Assembly: GCA_029532415.1 (NCBI GenBank)
Contig: JAQOTA010000044.1
Location: forward strand, 558,001-622,000
Reading direction: 5' to 3'
DNA: 64,000 nucleotides
From: Marasmius tenuissimus
Taxonomy: Eukaryota > Basidiomycota > Agaricomycetes > Agaricales > Marasmiaceae
The position numbers and the translations under genes were made by a program. Each line of letters starts with the position of its first letter. The stretch's first letter is position 1. Shown here piece after piece: positions 35,523 to 47,743 of this stretch. The notes under the pieces were generated by a model, which searched no databases, was not told the origin of the DNA, and saw only the letters and a program-made list of their open reading frames with translations.

Positions 35523-36422
35523 GTAGATTGCATGCTTGTCACGTTTTGGTTTCGTTTAACTCTAAGCGAGTTCGGGGAATTTCGTTTGACCCTGGCTGCC
35601 GTTTGGTATGGTGAGCTCGAAGAGTCTGAGAGAGTTGGAATGAACACCTGAGTGGTGATGGTAATCCAGAGCACAACAGCGACGTTGTCACTTCCAGTGC
35701 ACTGAGAGGAAGCCGGCCGGCCGGATGTTTCCGAAGAGCCACGTGGTTAGCCGCCGTCCCCGTTCCTCCCGCTCTGGTGTTTTGCTTTACCAGTTGAGAA
35801 TGACTGTTCTCGACTAAGCGTTTTTTTTTCAACGCAACCACTAGGTTCATTCTATAGAGATGAAGGAATCGCAACCGTTGCCAAACGGTAGCCCTTTATT
35901 GGAACAAATTGTGCTGGGTACGATCACTCGCAAGGTCAAGTTCGATTGAGGTAGAAGACACATACAAAAACAGCGGGAGCCACAAGTTTGGCAACAACAT
36001 AATGGTGCCATAGTACCCAGTAGCCGGCGGTGATAGTACTTTCTGAGGGTGATATAGGCGAGCGTTTGAGTCAGGGGACCGATAATTCAGGATGATAATA
36101 CCTGAGAGTCCCATGAACTAAGGGCACTCGTAGGTCGTGTAGATGCTGTCTCTGAGTATGTTCTATCTACAGAGCTCCGATCCGGTAAGAGAGGTCTATT
36201 ATTCTCTTACCCGCACATCCATTTGGTAGACCATTGTCTATACTGAATATTGGCTCAAAAGTTTAATCGCACTCGTGCATCCCATCACGCACTGAGGAAA
36301 CACTGTTTGAATTGTTTTCGTAGCTCGTAATTAGAAAATTACATCGAACTCCTCAAGCCCAATTGTACGCTAATAGACCCAACAACGACAATGATATGAC
36401 AAATAAAAACCGATTGATTACT
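35523..36422. other. Intergenic spacer
   Basis: The 111-codon minus frame at 35539-35874 has no recognisable domain. Nothing else stands out. Confidence 0.4.
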
Positions 36423-38108
36423 TTAGAGGTTATAAATGAACCAAGCGCTTCTATCACCCAAACCAGGCTTCTCCTCGACTCGAGTGATCGACTTCCTAAT
36501 CTCAGCTTTCTTCTTGTTCTGACTCTTCAAGTAGGCGACGTTGGCTCCCGCCCCCAAAAGGATACAAACGGAGAAAACGAGGAGCGTGATCGTAGCTGAG
36601 GTGTACTGGGGAGCCGGACTGAGACTGCCCAAAAGCCAGGTCGCAAGGATACCTCCGGAGTTAGACATGATGAAACCGAATGCAATGGCGGTCGCTCGTC
36701 GGGTTTGGGGGCTGGCGTTGTTTGACTGCCATGCCGAGAGGGTCGGAGCACTGGTATAGGTTCCAGGGATAGAGAAAAAGAGGGAGCCGTACCGGACCTT
36801 GGGCGATTTGGAACCAAGGAACATGGCGAAGCCGATTGTGGCGAGGAGACCAGAGAACATGACAATATAACCTCTGCATCGGTATTTGTCGGATACAAAG
36901 GCGCAGATCATGGAGATGACGAATGCAACGGCGAAGGGTGGTACAGACATGAGCTGAGCTCTGGCTGCCGTGTATCCAAGGCCCTGGATGATAGAGGGGG
37001 AGAAGCTGGAGATCATTCGAGTCAGCTATATCAAACACGGATGAACTTAATCCACTGACTATGCGAGGGAGTAGAGCGTCACACCAGATAAAAACAATAC
37101 GAATCCGGCAATCCAGAGTTGTGGAAGTTTGAAGGCTTCGATAACCTCCTGCCACGAGAACGCTTGCTCCTCGGCGTGAACACTGTCTTCACGTAGCTTC
37201 GCGTTCACGTAGTCTTTTTCCTCCTGAGTGAGGAAATAGGCACGATCGACCGACCGTGGAAGAATGAAGTACGAGATGGCACCGAATGCGACCGTAAAGA
37301 GACCTTCAATGATAAAGATCCACGACCATCCTGGTCTGCCTCCGAGGCCATGCATTTTGATGATACCATAGGCCAAGATACCAGAAAATGCTCCTGACAA
37401 AGACGCGGCAGCGAAGAAAGACGACACACTGTAAAGGTTTCGTGAGAAGACGAAAACGATCGCAATAGAGAACGTAGCTCACCGGAGATTCATCTTATAG
37501 CGCGGGTAGAAATAGGAAAGGTAGAGCACAAGCCCGGGAAAAACTCCTCCCTCAAGCAACCCCAAAAGAAGCGAGTAGCCAGCAACCCAGAGTACGACTT
37601 GACAACTCCTTGCAGAGTCGTGACGACTCCCCAGAGTGTCAACATGGTTGGAAGCATTAGATTCGGACCAACAGCCTGAACATGTATGTATCAGTCACAC
37701 AATATTACCTCCTCCCACGCAGCAATGCGCACCTTTAACACCAGGTTCGATGGAAGCTCAGCAAGGATATAAGGGATGTACGTGACCGTCAAGACGATAC
37801 TGTACTCCTTGTTCGTCATGTTCAGGTCCTTCTGAAGCCCGGCCACTCGTGCATTTGCTATATTTGTTCTGTCCTGCAAACCCGAAGGGAACGAGGTCAG
37901 CAATAAAAAAAATGGAACAAAGGATCGAACGGACCAAGAACGATAGGAGATAGAACATTGCGACTGTGGGCAACACGAGCAGATCAAGCTTTCGCCACAC
38001 CGTTCTCTCCAATCCCAGATTGACGGGCACTTCAACATTGTCAGAGTCTATGGAGTCGATACCGTGCTTCTCGTGCACAGAACTTTTCGTTGAAGGGGTC
38101 TCTGACAT
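36423..38108 (-). pseudogene. MFS transporter of the anion:cation symporter (allantoate permease-like) type, one-base frameshift
   Basis: Exons 38108-37935, 37873-37733, 37675-37483, 37428-37060 and 37005-36423 encode a typical 486-residue fungal ACS-family carrier of about 12 helices, except that exon 3 is one base short. Motifs include DRTNIANARVAGLQKDL after helix 1, YIPYILAELPSN, LEGGVFPGLVLYLSYFYPR, PGWSWIFIIEGLFTV and SNSGGILATWL. In exon 3, ATRFF should continue LGLLEGG, but the run read as TTCTTTTGGGG has four T (minus strand; A-run at 37564-37567) where five are needed. The family imports organic anions such as nicotinate, pantothenate or allantoate; the substrate is unknown. Either the gene is inactivated or the homopolymer is miscounted. 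Confidence 0.85.
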
Positions 38109-39299
38109 CCTGTCGAGTGTCGACGGTGGATAGAGGAGGTCGGAGGTGGGTGGGGCCTAACCGAGGGGGAATAGGATGGAATATCCCAGATCACTATCTG
38201 GTCCATATATGTACGGATGATATTTACGATTGCCGACCGAGGGCTCGGAGAGAATAAGCCACTTTCTCACCGGGAAATTGCTGATGATCCTATTCATTCA
38301 GTATCCACATCAGCCCTCATGCTTCTCGATGGCCCTGCACGACTGTTCCCGAACGACAGACGTCCAAAGTCGACCTTAACACATGGCGCTCCTTCAAATT
38401 TTCTGCTGCTAGCTTGACGCGATGATTGGTGTGTCATGGGCTGCACACTGAAAATTTTCTGTCGTACCCACCGAGTACTCTAGGTGCCTTACCGTCCAAA
38501 GAGAAGAAATGCCACCGCGTACCTCACTAGTTCATTTTATTTGTGTCTATTCTCTTCGTTTGTACGAACCTTGAGTCCAAGTTATGTTTGGGAGAGCCAG
38601 TGAATAAACCTAATCATGAGATCAAAACAAAACGGAGCCGACAGACTCACAAAGCCCGGGAGAAATTTTGTCGGCGTGGGAGGATGACCTCCGCCTCCAG
38701 CGGTTTTGGGTGTACTTCAAGGCCGAAGGTTGATATCGCAGGTTTGAGAACTGGAAGGCCGCCCCAAGTTCCTCGTGTAAGTTGGTTTCTGTGCGAACGA
38801 AGGCAGGATTCGAGGGCAGTTTGACATACATCCAACCTAACGACTTTCACGAGCCCAATTCCAGAGCATATGGTCGGTAATATGTTGCATGAGGGGCCAG
38901 ACCGATGCGGATTGTTGTCCGTGGATGCCAATGTCATGGGAGTAGACAACTTGAAGTTCCGAACTGGTTCGGTTCGGAGGGAGTGAAGCATGACGATTAT
39001 CTAGATCTAATCTTATCGGACTTTTAGGTCGGCACTAACCTGTGGGATGCAGGGATGCAGTCTGGGGAAGTACCATAACTCTAAGCAAAGGAGAGCAACG
39101 AAAACAACGAGCAAGAACAGATGACTACAAATCAAGAGGAATAACTTGGAGGTAACGTCGTAAATTCGTTCATATCGCATTTGAAAGAGGATCCGAGCGG
39201 TGGCACCGTGCTGTTCCTTCTGGGAATGTGTAACGACGAGGGTTTGGAACACACGGACTTAGACCACATCCCTCTGCCACAGTGCTCAATGGGTTCCAT
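38109..39299. other. Intergenic spacer
   Basis: Promoter of the MFS gene at the left. Otherwise only short open frames without motifs. Confidence 0.4.
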
Positions 39300-40400
39300 T
39301 ATGAGCCAGTAAGCTTTCCACCCAAAACCCAGTGGAGTCAACAACGTTGTGCCAGAGGATGGCGAAGTTGAGGTTGACTCGAGTAAAAAGCGCATGTGGT
39401 TGTTACATTGACGACGGCGGATGCCAACAGCCACATCAAGACAGGAAGGTATAGTTCGGCTTTATGTCGAAAATTCCTGACAGTCATGGCCGATTGAGCT
39501 GTCCACATCCCGCCACCCGAGTAATTGGCACACACGCAACGGTAGGCCCGGAGGAAGGGTACTTGGTGCTGGAGGGCGCGAGAGTGAGACGTAGACTTAC
39601 CCAAAGACACCAGGGCCAGCAAAGACAGAATTGATGGAATCCAAATACCCTCCCCGATTACATGTATCCGATAGGCAACAAACATCTGAACAGGCGAAGA
39701 TATCAGGACCTAAGTAGAATATCAATTTCCGTCACGACGTAGCGAAGACGGAAGTCACTCACCGCCAACAACGGGTTTAAGAATCAAAAAAGGTGGAGAT
39801 AAACCAGTCTCCTCAGCAAAACCGCATCAAACCATACCTGCAGCTAGGACTAGCGAAAAAAAAATGATCAATGATATGAGGACGGTACACAACGTAAGGA
39901 CGAACCCTTTGAAAGCATTGTTGTCGCTTCCTCCGAACCAAACTGTACTATCAACAGCTCGTGCATCGTAGCCATGTACAACGCCGAGTTGGCAGTTTCT
40001 GCAAGGACAAGATAGAACCTAAATGAGATGTGGGTCACATTTTTGGCTGGGAAGATGTATGACACGTACAAAACATCGCAGACACGTGTTATCGCTGCAA
40101 AAATCACCGTTAGATCTATCGGTTCCGACGTCTGGCTTGCACAATGCAGGGTTGCCTTTTTGACGCACTTCTTGTAGACTTGATAGTACACCATCGCCTA
40201 ATCTCATTTGAAGGTAAGCATTGGCTCGGAACTGTACCGTAAGAACCTTATCTGGACCGCCATTATCTTCAAAAGGTCAGTTGTCGCATGAAAAAGCAAA
40301 GGTTTTGTGCCACTTACCCCCCATAAGATAACATTGAAAAACACTCCTATCGACTCAGAAAGTACTGACACTTCTCCGATCTCCCCTTCGATTCCCTGTT
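39300..40400 (-). pseudogene. DUF6534 seven-helix protein gene A, truncated
   Basis: The minus strand shows the usual succession of this mushroom family: GVFFNVILWG, then AMVYYQVYKK, FYLVLAETANSALYMATMHELLIVQFG, VLISSPVQMFVAYRIHVIGEGIWIPSILSLLALVSLG and GGMWTAQSAMTVRNFRHKAEL with the following helix. These match helices 1 to 6 of the neighbouring gene B. The join between the YYQVYKK exon and the FYLVLAE exon is off by one base with the canonical sites I could find. The DUF6534 core and helix 7 that should follow near 39340 are absent. I take this as a 3'-truncated pseudogene. Exact ends are approximate. Confidence 0.6.
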
Positions 40401-41186
40401 CTATTCGGAAAATATTTCAAGTACGAACTGGCTCGTTGTCCAGTCTGAGCGCCTGGTTTTAACGAAAATGATATGCCAAGCTGGGCTGACCCTCATCTCG
40501 TTACTCGGGCTGATATCGACGAGGCGTCTAGTCGTTCATATTCACTAGCGGTGGCGTGCTAACTTACAACCCCGAGTCCCGTGCGATAATAATGTTCATC
40601 AGACCCTGATACAAAGCCGATGCCCGCCCGGCGCGTGTAGAGACCCTCCTTACTAACGATTGACATCGTAAGTTTAGGTGGTCAATTATTTATCCGCGTC
40701 TTGCCTGAGTAGTGACTCGACGTGGCCAGGGGATTAAACGTTGGACTCATGATTGTCGTTGAGGGGAAGTACTCTGGAAGTCAGGTTAGTCCCGCAGTCT
40801 TTCTTATGTATCCCGTGCGATATAACGATCGACCTTCAGTTGAAGTACATGATGGCCACGGACTTGAAGACTCAATGAATTGGCTTTCTTCCTCGTGCTC
40901 ACGAGAAGCTTGGTCAGAAAGAGAGCGTGTAAATCTCGGACTTGAGGAGTGCGAGCAAAGGTAGTACCTGGTAAAACGAGCGGTGTATTTTAGGTATCGA
41001 ATACAATGGAAGCGGACATCGAGCGGACATCAGAGTACATTGGATGTCTCTCCCCTAAATCCCATTCTTACCACTACTTCCTTCCGAATAAATTACATTG
41101 TAATGTGTACAAAATCACCGAGCTATCGATACCCGCCGCGCGGCAGAAATGGGCTCTGGGTCCTGTACTTGTTCAACAACCTATCG

Positions 41187-43147
41187 TCAAATTATAGAGG
41201 TGAGAGGAGAGAAGAGAAAAGGCAGAGTCAATCCACAAACCTTGGTGACAGTTATCCCATATTCCAGATCTCTCGATGAATACTGAGATACTCCGCCAAA
41301 GGATTTGGTGTTTTCTAGCTCATAGACGCCTGTCTCGGTAGACAGAGGCTTTTGTGATTCGAAACAATTTAGTTCGACGCTCAGATAAGAGCAGGTATCC
41401 AACACTCACGATGCTATGAGATTGATTGAACTTTGCAGTCTAGAGGGTAAGAGCGGTCAACCGAAAACTCCCACGACGAAGGGCTTCAAAGGCCACTCAC
41501 CTGCCGCCTATCGCGAGTACTCATCATTGAGGGCTCGAGCATATTGTTACGACCCTCCCTCGAGGATGGTGCATGGCCAGAGAGATCACCTCGTAGAGAG
41601 GCCCGGGAGTTTAGGGTAGACAATAGGCAGTTTGCGTATAGTTTGGAGAGCATGAGATCCCAGATGAAGTTCCTGTCACCTTGATGTTAGAAGCAAAGCG
41701 ACCGTTGATTATCGGTGAAAACGTACAGTGCCGTGCGCTGGAAACATGATGAGTACTCATCAATCCGGGAGAGCATGACAACTTACCTCCAGTGTCATAA
41801 AAAAAACCACGTCTCCAATGGCACAGACTGCGCTATTCGCATCGAGTATCCTCAGTACCTCTGCTACAACATGTTCAGGGACTTGAACCTACGTGATCAT
41901 TCCAGTCTGGACTGTGGCTGAATACGACGATAAGCGACAAAATTAGATTCCGGATTCGAGGGGTGAACAAATATACTGACTTCTGATGATCTTGTCAATA
42001 ACTGAATCGGTGACCGTGAAGCCGGTCTTTCTTTGCGACTGCGGTAATCAGGGGGTAGAATTGATCATCTGTCGAACGGGATTAAGGTTCAACTCACCAG
42101 ACTACGAACGAGGGAAATAGTTATGAGGACATCGGCAACGCATGAGGTTAGGAACCAGACAAGCGCTGGAGTATGCAGCTCAGGTTTCCGGGCGAACGTT
42201 TTGACCACGCCGACCATCACACCAGTCCATATGCCGCCAGCTAGAAAAAGGCGTATTAGTTAATCGAGTTCACATCGGAAGATGATGATTTTACCGCATG
42301 ATGCTAAAGCGAGCAAGGCGATGATAGCCGATATCCACCAGATTCCCGTAACTCTCTGTATTCTCCAGGCGAAGAAGAGTTGAATGGGGAATGCAATGAG
42401 AGCCATCAATATGGGCTCTGATCATTTCACTGTAAGCCTTCTGTCAAGAAAGAACTAAGGCGGATTTACGCACCGGTCATAAAGACTGTGAAAGTGAAGG
42501 GGAAAGATAAGAAGGACTCTGTCAAACACTGAGCGAGGTTGGCTCACGCGTCGGGAATCTTGCGACGGCCTCATTAGATCCTGTCGATGAGTCTTAGCGG
42601 CCATCAAAGCTACAACGAACTCCTATCACGCACCAAAACCTGCGATCAAAGGCTCGTACATCATTGCCATATCGAATGCTGAATTCGCTGTCTCCAAGAT
42701 GAAAAGATACGCGACCTGGTGGGCGTAATCGTGTAAGAATACAAATCGAGGACTGGAGGTAGGAAGACCAACAAAGAGGCGCATCCACATCGTATCGCTA
42801 TGCGGACAAAATCAGTCTTGGGTTCAGAGTTCCGTTACGAAAACCGACGCACCGCGAATATGTCTGGTAATAGAACAGGGTCTGCGGAGTTCCATAAGCA
42901 GGACGCAGGCTGAGACGACAACGCTTTCACATACCTGCATGATCAAAATCTATCGATTATACGATTGAAATCCCTCAGTGTATACTCCCATTGAAAAATG
43001 CTCGGTGTACCCCACCCCAAATAAAATCATGTTCATGAAGACTCCAATCAGCATAGGCCCGAACCTTGATACGTCGAGTGAGCCAACTACCTAAGTCGCG
43101 AAAAATATCTGAACGTACTTGAGGGAGATGTCGATTGTTGCGGCCAT
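41187..43147 (-). CDS. DUF6534 seven-helix membrane protein gene B
   Basis: Minus-strand exons include 43090-43016, 42881-42853, 42797-42773, 42715-42634, 42580-42548, a 12-nt microexon 42485-42474, 42417-42295, 42240-42098, 42038-41981 and 41917-41893, all in phase. They encode GPMLIGVFMNMILFG, TLFYYQTYSRDTMWMRLF, VAYLFILETANSAFDMAMMYEPLI, EPILMALIAFPIQLFFAWRI, GGIWTGVMVGVVKTF and the DUF6534 core KTGFTVTDSVIDKIIRTTVQTG. After an uncertain junction near 41892 the C-terminal helix continues (FIWDLMLSKLYANCLLSTLNSR). No canonical acceptor there keeps the frame and TAG follows directly, so the gene may be broken at that point. The start at 43147 relies on a weak donor. Such proteins are plasma-membrane-like and uncharacterised. 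Confidence 0.72.
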
Positions 43148-44999
43148 GGTCGACGACGTGGAATACAAGGTCGAAGAGCGGAATTGGAGCGAGCGAAGAC
43201 CCTTTAAGGACGGCTTTATCATGTCCGACCTTATAAGCGAGCTTCAATTAACAAGCCGACTTGAGAGCAGGGTCCACGGTGTGCCGCGGGTGGAGATATT
43301 CAGATATCATTCAGAAAAATCGCATGTGTGTCATGGGAGTGAAGATCAGATGAATCGAAAGAAACCGAACCAATCCAGTCTTGGCTTGGTTGGGTTCGGA
43401 TTTTGCACGTGGAAAATGCCAATTGTGCCGATCACCACCGGCCCTCAAGTTGAGCGGTTTCCGAGCAGTGGCTCACCACACACATCACCAGAGTCACTAC
43501 CCGGAGTAGGAGAGAATGGTTTCAGAGGGTTATTTGGTCAGTGTACGTAGTTCGTTAGACTTTTTCCATGCCGGACTCGGTCAACGGTACCTGCGACCCC
43601 AAAACACAAAACCGAATAGCGAATCGACTGAATTTGCAGGGGCCAGGGTACAGATGTAACAGGCACGGAATGACCGCGACCATAGGAACCAGACTGCTCA
43701 GGCACTGGTGAGTAGTTGGCAAAGATGGCGAGGTTAAAGCACCCGGACAAAGGCGGGTTACACTCAATGAAACTAGACTTCTCAATCGGGAGCAATGCGA
43801 GACGATAGATAAGGCCGCTCACGAGTAGGCAAGAGGGATAAAACGGCGTATGTCGGTCAAGAAGAGGCTTCAGGGACTCAGAACCTCAATCTAGCCTTCC
43901 TATCTATTTTCGCCTGCTCCCCGGTGTAATGCCACACTCAGCAAGTAAATCTATCATGAAAGATTGTTGGGCGTTGTAAGTAGGAGACGCGATAACAACT
44001 GCTCCCGCAGTCAGCACGTCTTCTGTCAGTCCATTGATCGTAGACGAGGAAAGACTGATGTATATTCACCAGGATGAGCTCAGAAGAATGTCCTGCTCGT
44101 ATATCAGTGTCACACGAGGGGTAAAGATGAAGCCTGGGGAGTATACCACTGTGTCCCCTTCTACGCATCTCTGCCGCCGGGGTCAGGAAGTTTTGGCTCA
44201 TTCCGCTCAGTCACAGTCGACGTCCAGGGTGTCTCAGGCACCCGTGAAAAGTGGTCTCCAGGAACCTCGCCAGTGTCTGTCGCTACGTGACTCTCCGCAT
44301 TTTCCCAGTGCCTTTTTCTGGGACAAGTACTCAACAGATCGAGGGTGGTGTAGTAAGGTTACGATTTTGGGTACCGCAGGGTACCCATTCAGTCCTTGCA
44401 TACGTAGAATGCATAAGGAACGCGTCGTGCGAGTCGCTGGTCTTACTCAAGAGTCAAACATGAGAGGTACGTTAGGCTGGGCGGCGGAATTCACAAACTG
44501 GGAAAACCTTTGACTCGCGCACCTACGACGGCTACTCAGAGTTTGATGATCAAGAAAGTGTATCGTGTCTACGCGACGTCTTCTCAACGTCAACTGGCCA
44601 GCCGGAAGGAATAAAAATTGATGGAAGTACTCATCCTATTCCATTGATATCTCTGCGTTACATGTAGCTAAGGGCTCTGTCCATATATCAAGGGCGAGAA
44701 CGAGGTTGAAGCCCATGGATTTTCGTGAATTGAATGGTGAAATCGATCTGTCTAGCATCTGGCTCGAGCGAGAAGGTCGAAAAGATATCTGCGCACACGA
44801 GTACTTAGCGTAGCGAGAGGCAAGGACAGATAAACGTACCTCATTCTGTCGTAGAAATATTTGAGTCTGGCTTGAGAGTGTGTGCTGAGAGTGTGTTGGC
44901 TTCACTCAACACCACGTTGAGAAGTATGGGATCTAGTGGGGCGGGTATACCGTTCTTTGCTGACCTTCAAGGCCATATAAAGACAGAGAACGCGATACG
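43148..44999. other. Gene-poor spacer
   Basis: Contains the promoter of gene B. A 159-codon plus frame (44034-44513) and a 143-codon plus frame (43119-43550) lack any recognisable motif. Confidence 0.4.
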
Positions 45000-45518
45000 T
45001 TGAATTCTGAGTCTGGAATATGGCTTAGTCGACGACGCACGGTTTGGGAGGATTACTTAACAGTGCCATGGAGGTCAGGATCAGAGATGGGACGGGTCGG
45101 GCAATGCACGCTGTTCATCACGTCCTGCCATCACCTCGCCGTTGAAACCCTCCGATGGTCTCCCAACAACGCCCGTGAGAACAGGTTGTGCAGGTTCTGT
45201 AGGGTTGCAGTAGAAGACGAACTCCATGCGGCTTTCGAATGTGACCAAAGCCCTGAGCTGGTAATTCGAAGGGAGCGGTTCTACCGCATGCTTAACGAAT
45301 CCAAACCGGAAAGATGCTTCGGAGTACAGGAACGACGTGGGATTGACATGTTGAACGAGGCTATGGATGATCCTCAGCTGAGGAACACACTAGCGTCGTT
45401 TATTCACAACGTGCTCGTCATCTATGATGCAACCCCCGTATACCGAGCTCCTCGATGTATTCAGGACTCAGGAGGGTGCGTCTCTTCCCGAGGACGACAC
45501 ATTTATAATCCCGGATGA
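45000..45518 (+). mobile_element. Relic of a non-LTR retrotransposon (C-terminal zinc knuckle)
   Basis: The frame reads CHHLAVETLRW, then RLCRFCRVAVEDELHAAFEC, a C-x2-C-x8-H-x4-C knuckle. That pattern, preceded by an H(R/H)LAVET word, is typical of the region after the reverse transcriptase in basidiomycete LINE-like elements. No reverse transcriptase or endonuclease domain is nearby, so this is a short remnant. Confidence 0.6.
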
Positions 45519-46389
45519 GGATGATCAAGTTGAGCTTCTTTATGCATGAACTGTAAGAGTGTCGGTCGCTGGTATCTGGCTCAAGAACTAATATGACTCT
45601 GGATAGTAGATCGAACGAGGCACTCAGTTCAATTCCGTATGATAACGACCATACCATGAGTTGGTACTATGTTGTGCCTTCGTACTGGTGTCGTCCCTCA
45701 TACGCTGCTGCACATTTAGATGGCACGTAGTATTTATGTGCAGCAGGTCCCTGAATCCTGCGGCGTCCAAAAGGGATGTACTTCCAAATAAATAAATACG
45801 TGATAGGTGGATGGCTTTTCCGGCTTTCTTCCGACTACCACTGCCTTCCCATAGCCTAAGTCCACAAGTCAGCAGTCATGGCGCGAGGTATGGTAACGAC
45901 ATGCGCGCAAACTACTCGCAACGGAAAGAGACACGGCGGGAGGCTAGCCGTAGACAGAAAGGTCCAGTGCATCGGGTGCGCAAATCACTAATCTTTCCTA
46001 CTTAATCCTTGGGATCTTGTCGATTCAAAAGGATCGCTGCTTGAATTATTGCGCAATTTGACTGTGGCACGAGTCGCTCGACAGTGCTAGACATGGTGCA
46101 GTAACAGCATTTCGATCCTCGAATATTGCGTTCCTTAGCGCAAAACCAGTGACGGAGTTTTGTCTCCATAGGTGAAGCTTTCGAGACCTCAGTGCGAGTC
46201 AGGTATATGCTATTGCGAGGAGTTGGTGCTATTTGAAAGGCTATAACTACAATGAATGTGTACAACAGTAATGCAGGTAAGTAAGTACAAACCCTGTCAT
46301 CACAATCGTGATATGTACCGATAGTACTAAGCAGCATAGAAAGGCCCTAAGGAAACTCAAATGATGTGGGTAAATACTACTTGTGAATT
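45519..46389. other. Intergenic spacer
   Basis: No supported gene. Short open frames only. Confidence 0.4.
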
Positions 46390-47022
46390 CTATGCGGCCA
46401 TCGAGCTCCACATCTTCTTCAAATTCTTCTTTGTCTCCAAATCGACGGGACGAACCGGGCGTGGCATCCAATGTGCCAGGTCGGGGAGGGTGTAGCGGAC
46501 TCTTCGACGGAGTCTTGGGTTGATATCCGCTGGGAGCTCATGTCCCGCCCAAAGACTGAGAACCCCATTCTGTGCAATTCTCATGGTGTTGATAGAGGCC
46601 GGGTTGTAGATTTCAGCACCAGCACCATCGTCCGCGAATGACAAGAGACCACTAATGCGGACATCCGCGATGCCAAACAGGTCAATGTCGTCGACATCGG
46701 CGTAGAGGTTGTTGCTATCCTCCTCGGCTACGATCTCCTTCTCTTGAACCTCGTCGAAATCGCTAGACGAGGGGAGAACCTCCTCTCGCCTCTTCTTCTG
46801 CTTTTTGTCTACGCCAGCGAGAGAATCACTCCTGCCACTGGAATTTGAGAGCCAGAATGGGGTTCTGGTGGTGTTGTGGTTCAGATCAACAAGATCTCTT
46901 TGTTCGACTACGCCGGGGCTCGTGGATATGGAAAGGAAATGGTCGTGGAGGATAGTCGACGAAAAATGAAGCTCTTTTGGGGACAAGATGTCGTTGGGTT
47001 GGTGAGAAAAGATTTGCCCCAT
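46390..47022 (-). CDS. Hypothetical protein, 210 aa, possible N-myristoylation signal
   Basis: A single uninterrupted frame of 210 codons. The N terminus MGQIFSHQ fits the MGxxxS/T consensus for N-myristoylation, which would tether the protein to membranes. The middle is acidic (EVQEKEIVAEEDSNNLYADVDD region) after a basic KKQKKRRE cluster that could act as a nuclear signal. The C terminus is ordered-looking (RIAQNGVLSLWAGHELP, RRVRYTLPDLAHWM). I do not recognise a domain. Length and codon composition favour a real gene. Confidence 0.55.
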   Translation of the reverse strand: MGQIFSHQPNDILSPKELHFSSTILHDHFLSISTSPGVVEQRDLVDLNHNTTRTPFWLSNSSGRSDSLAGVDKKQKKRREEVLPSSSDFDEVQEKEIVAEEDSNNLYADVDDIDLFGIADVRISGLLSFADDGAGAEIYNPASINTMRIAQNGVLSLWAGHELPADINPRLRRRVRYTLPDLAHWMPRPVRPVDLETKKNLKKMWSSMAA

Positions 47023-47743
47023 GATTGGTCGTGATTTCTGGTGTCTCTGCGGCTTCCGTGATCCTGGAGATTGATTGAAAAGCTCGAGTTGAGGTACTTG
47101 AGCGAGGACTCGACGAAGATGTGGGTTCTAGTTGGACTATGAGTGTCGGATACTGCACTAATTTATACCTCACGTGGCTTTTGTCTCTAGCCGGGGATAT
47201 GCAAAGGTCCCAGCACCTAACCATGCCCGCTTTGGCACTATGGAGCGTGGCAGGCAGGCGGGATGGGATTGATCAACATTCTCGGGGAGTCCATTGTTCT
47301 CTAAGTTCACGCCTGCCACGATTGTGCATCTCAATAGGCCAAGCCACCTTCTACTTCTGGTAGACCCCCGAGAGTGTTTTGGATATGTTTTGTGTTCGCC
47401 CTATGTAGTCCAACGGTCCCCGACAAGTTGAATTGCAAATTTTGAACCTTGAGTGACATGTCGGAGATATTATGATCTCACCGCGCGACTAACTGATCTA
47501 TCCTCCGTCTTGTTTTAGTAGCCTTGTCGGAGTGCGGCTTCTAGGTATGAATCCCCTCTCAGATACCGGATTGGACTCCGGAATTTGTGCACTCATTCGG
47601 CCAGCGCGGACGACGAGAGCTTGAGTCATTTGTATCTTCGTTGAAAATAGTGCCTGAGGGAAGTCCATTGTTCCCTTCTGAAGGGATGTTTACATATACG
47701 TAGTTAGACTATTGTCCTACTCAACCGGACCCTAAATTGAATT
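47023..47743. other. Spacer, partly the 3' flank of a duplicated unit
   Basis: From about 47450 the sequence is similar to the block beginning near 49990, showing that the DUF6533 duplication extends into the 3' flank. Confidence 0.5.
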
